Source: an uncultured Lachnospiraceae bacterium
GTDB taxonomy: Bacteria; Bacillota; Clostridia; Lachnospirales; Lachnospiraceae
Reading direction: 5' to 3'
DNA: 7,143 bases
Assembly: GCA_910584695.1 (NCBI GenBank)
Contig: CAJUBR010000108.1
Span: 1-7,143, forward strand
Shown one piece after another: positions 5,847 to 7,143 of the stretch (positions are counted from its first letter, which is position 1; the number at the start of each line of letters is the position of its first letter). Made by a program: the position numbers and the translations under genes. The notes below the pieces were generated by a model. The model ran no database searches, was not told the origin of the DNA, and saw only the letters and a program-made list of their open reading frames with translations.

Positions 5847-6566
5847 ATGGAACAGGAAAAAGTTAGTAAAGAGATGCTTTCTGAAACAGAGTTGGAACAG
5901 AATGCAGGACAGCAGATTAAGGAAAACGGACAATTGAATTTACAGGGAAATGCATATGGATATAAGATTCATTTATTGAATATAATTGGTGAAATAGAAG
6001 GGCATCAATGCCTCGGACCAACCGTGAAAAGTACAAAATACGAACATGTTCTGCCGGAACTTGCATGGCTGGAGGAGGATGAAAAGATAGACGGTATGAT
6101 GGTTTTATTAAATACAGTGGGTGGGGATGTAGAGGCAGGGCTTGCCATTGCAGAAATGATAGCTTCTCTTTCCGTTCCGGTTGTAACGTTATTGCTTGGA
6201 GGGGGACATTCCATTGGAGTACCCTTAAGCGTATCCGGGGATTATTCGTTTATTGTTCCGACTGCAACGATGGTTGTACATCCCATCCGGATGAACGGGA
6301 CAGTTCTTGGTGTAAAACATAATTACGAGTATATAGATAAAATGCAGGACCGTATCATTTCATTTACCTGTAACCATTCGAAGATAGGAACCGCAGCCAT
6401 GAAAAAGATTATGTTTAATACGAATGAACTTGCCAAGGATGTAGGCAGTGTTTTAGTAGGAAAAGAGGCAGTCGATAAAGGGCTGATTGATGAGGTGGGA
6501 GGAATTCATGAGGCATTTCAATGTTTATATGGCTTGATAAATCAGAAAAAAAATAGTAATATATAG
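5847..6566 (+). CDS. tepA: ClpP-fold serine protease homologue, TepA-like
   Basis: This protein of 239 residues has the ClpP/crotonase fold and resembles Bacillus subtilis TepA (YmfB), described as a translocation-enhancing ClpP-like protein. Residues 1-40 are polar and probably flexible. The core contains NTVGGDVEAGLAIAEMI, then GGGHSIG with the probable catalytic Ser122, and VVHPIR with the probable catalytic His145. The spacing of 23 residues is close to the Ser-His spacing of ClpP. Asp198 in AKDVGS is a candidate third member of the triad, ahead of KGLIDEVGG. There is no signal peptide or clear membrane helix. The start is the ATG at 5847, seven bases after GGAGG. It lies 80 bases upstream of ftsK, the same neighbour tepA has in B. 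subtilis. Peptidase activity and substrate are inferred. Confidence 0.88.
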   Translation: MEQEKVSKEMLSETELEQNAGQQIKENGQLNLQGNAYGYKIHLLNIIGEIEGHQCLGPTVKSTKYEHVLPELAWLEEDEKIDGMMVLLNTVGGDVEAGLAIAEMIASLSVPVVTLLLGGGHSIGVPLSVSGDYSFIVPTATMVVHPIRMNGTVLGVKHNYEYIDKMQDRIISFTCNHSKIGTAAMKKIMFNTNELAKDVGSVLVGKEAVDKGLIDEVGGIHEAFQCLYGLINQKKNSNI

Positions 6567-6646
6567 GTTATTGCGGGTTTTCATACGATTTGGTGACAGA
6601 AGGTCTGCGATAAATAAGAGGGAAAGAAATAGAGGAGGTTATCAGC

Positions 6647-7143
6647 TTGGCTGGTAGTAAGAATCAGAATAAAAAACAAACTTCATATAAGAAGAAATCA
6701 GAAAAGACTTCAGGAAAAGGAAAACAAAAAAACAGCGAGTCGGAGGAAGTGTCCTACCGGACAGAAATTGTGATCTGGATTTTATGTGCAGTTATGCTGA
6801 TTTTGGAACTTGGTAATTTTGGACTGTGCGGTTTTATTAATCATATTAGCTGGTTTTTCTTTGGGGTATTTGGGATTATAGAATATATTCTTCCATTGGC
6901 TGTAATGTTTGCAGCATTTTTTCTACATATCAATGAATACAAAAAACGGGCGGTTCACAAAGTTATTTTTGGCTCCTGTGTATTGTTATGTTTTGGCATG
7001 ATCGGACAGTTAGTTGCAGGACTGGATGATTTTTCGATGGGGAACCTTTATTTAGACGGATATCGAAACCAGATTGGCGGGGGCATTTTATGTGGTGGCA
7101 TAGCCTACCTTCTTGAAAAAGCAGTAGGAATGATCGGTACTTA
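6647..7143 (+). CDS. ftsK: DNA translocase FtsK/SpoIIIE, N-terminal part (truncated by window edge)
   Basis: The first 165 codons of a longer gene are present. It starts with TTG at 6647, eight bases after a perfect AGGAGG (6633-6638). Residues 1-38 are a lysine- and serine-rich cytoplasmic tail. Hydrophobic segments follow at about 41-60, 68-95, 103-124 and from about 145 onward, matching the four-helix membrane domain that anchors FtsK/SpoIIIE at the division septum. The NFGLCGFI and FGVFG segments are typical of this family. The linker, the RecA-like motor and the gamma domain lie beyond the window. The family pumps chromosomal DNA through the closing septum during division and, in spore formers, into the forespore. 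Assignment rests on the N-terminal domain and on the upstream tepA-like gene. Confidence 0.85.
   Translation, partial: MAGSKNQNKKQTSYKKKSEKTSGKGKQKNSESEEVSYRTEIVIWILCAVMLILELGNFGLCGFINHISWFFFGVFGIIEYILPLAVMFAAFFLHINEYKKRAVHKVIFGSCVLLCFGMIGQLVAGLDDFSMGNLYLDGYRNQIGGGILCGGIAYLLEKAVGMIGT

Noticed and set aside
1..7143. CRISPR array, insertion sequence, phage or toxin-antitoxin module
   Set aside because: No regularly spaced repeats, transposase or integrase frames, terminal inverted repeats or small paired toxin/antitoxin frames are visible on either strand.

Overview
The window looks like chromosomal DNA from a spore-forming member of the Clostridia, most likely the Lachnospiraceae (a Roseburia / Agathobacter / Blautia-like gut anaerobe). 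The grounds are the moderate-to-low GC, strong AGGAGG-type ribosome sites, a SleC-type cortex hydrolase homologue, and a pnp ... tepA-like ... ftsK/spoIIIE order that echoes the pnpA ... tepA ... spoIIIE neighbourhood of Bacillus subtilis. The family and genus assignment is inference from protein flavour, not a search result.

Layout. Positions 1-1001 (minus strand) hold most of a SleC-like, SpoIID-domain peptidoglycan-binding protein whose C-terminus lies beyond the left edge. A gene-free divergent region (1002-1357) separates it from an OFA-family (oxalate/formate antiporter-like) MFS transporter at 1358-2737. This transporter has a near-consensus sigma-A promoter, a roughly 110-nt leader and its own terminator. 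A second gene-free region (2738-3100) holds that terminator, a short interspersed repeat, a strong extended -10 promoter and a long structured leader. It feeds pnp (3101-5197, polynucleotide phosphorylase), which ends in a strong terminator. A DUF212 / divergent PAP2 small membrane protein follows (5274-5750), then another terminator, then a ClpP-fold TepA-like protein (5847-6566) and the start of ftsK/spoIIIE (6647 to the right edge, TTG start).

How the genes fit together. Apart from the transporter, the set is housekeeping and sporulation-related: RNA decay (pnp), a putative lipid-phosphatase-like membrane protein, a ClpP-like membrane or secretion-associated protease homologue, DNA translocation at the septum (ftsK/spoIIIE), and a spore cortex/peptidoglycan protein read divergently. 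I see no defence system, mobile element, CRISPR array, rRNA or tRNA.

The most interesting non-coding signals are two. First, a short repeat occurs once in the transporter leader and once upstream of pnp; the copies appear to differ by a 22-bp deletion between TTGCG direct repeats. Second, the pnp 5' leader is extensively base-paired (2970-3046) and could be an autoregulatory or processing element. No complete unknown system is evident.
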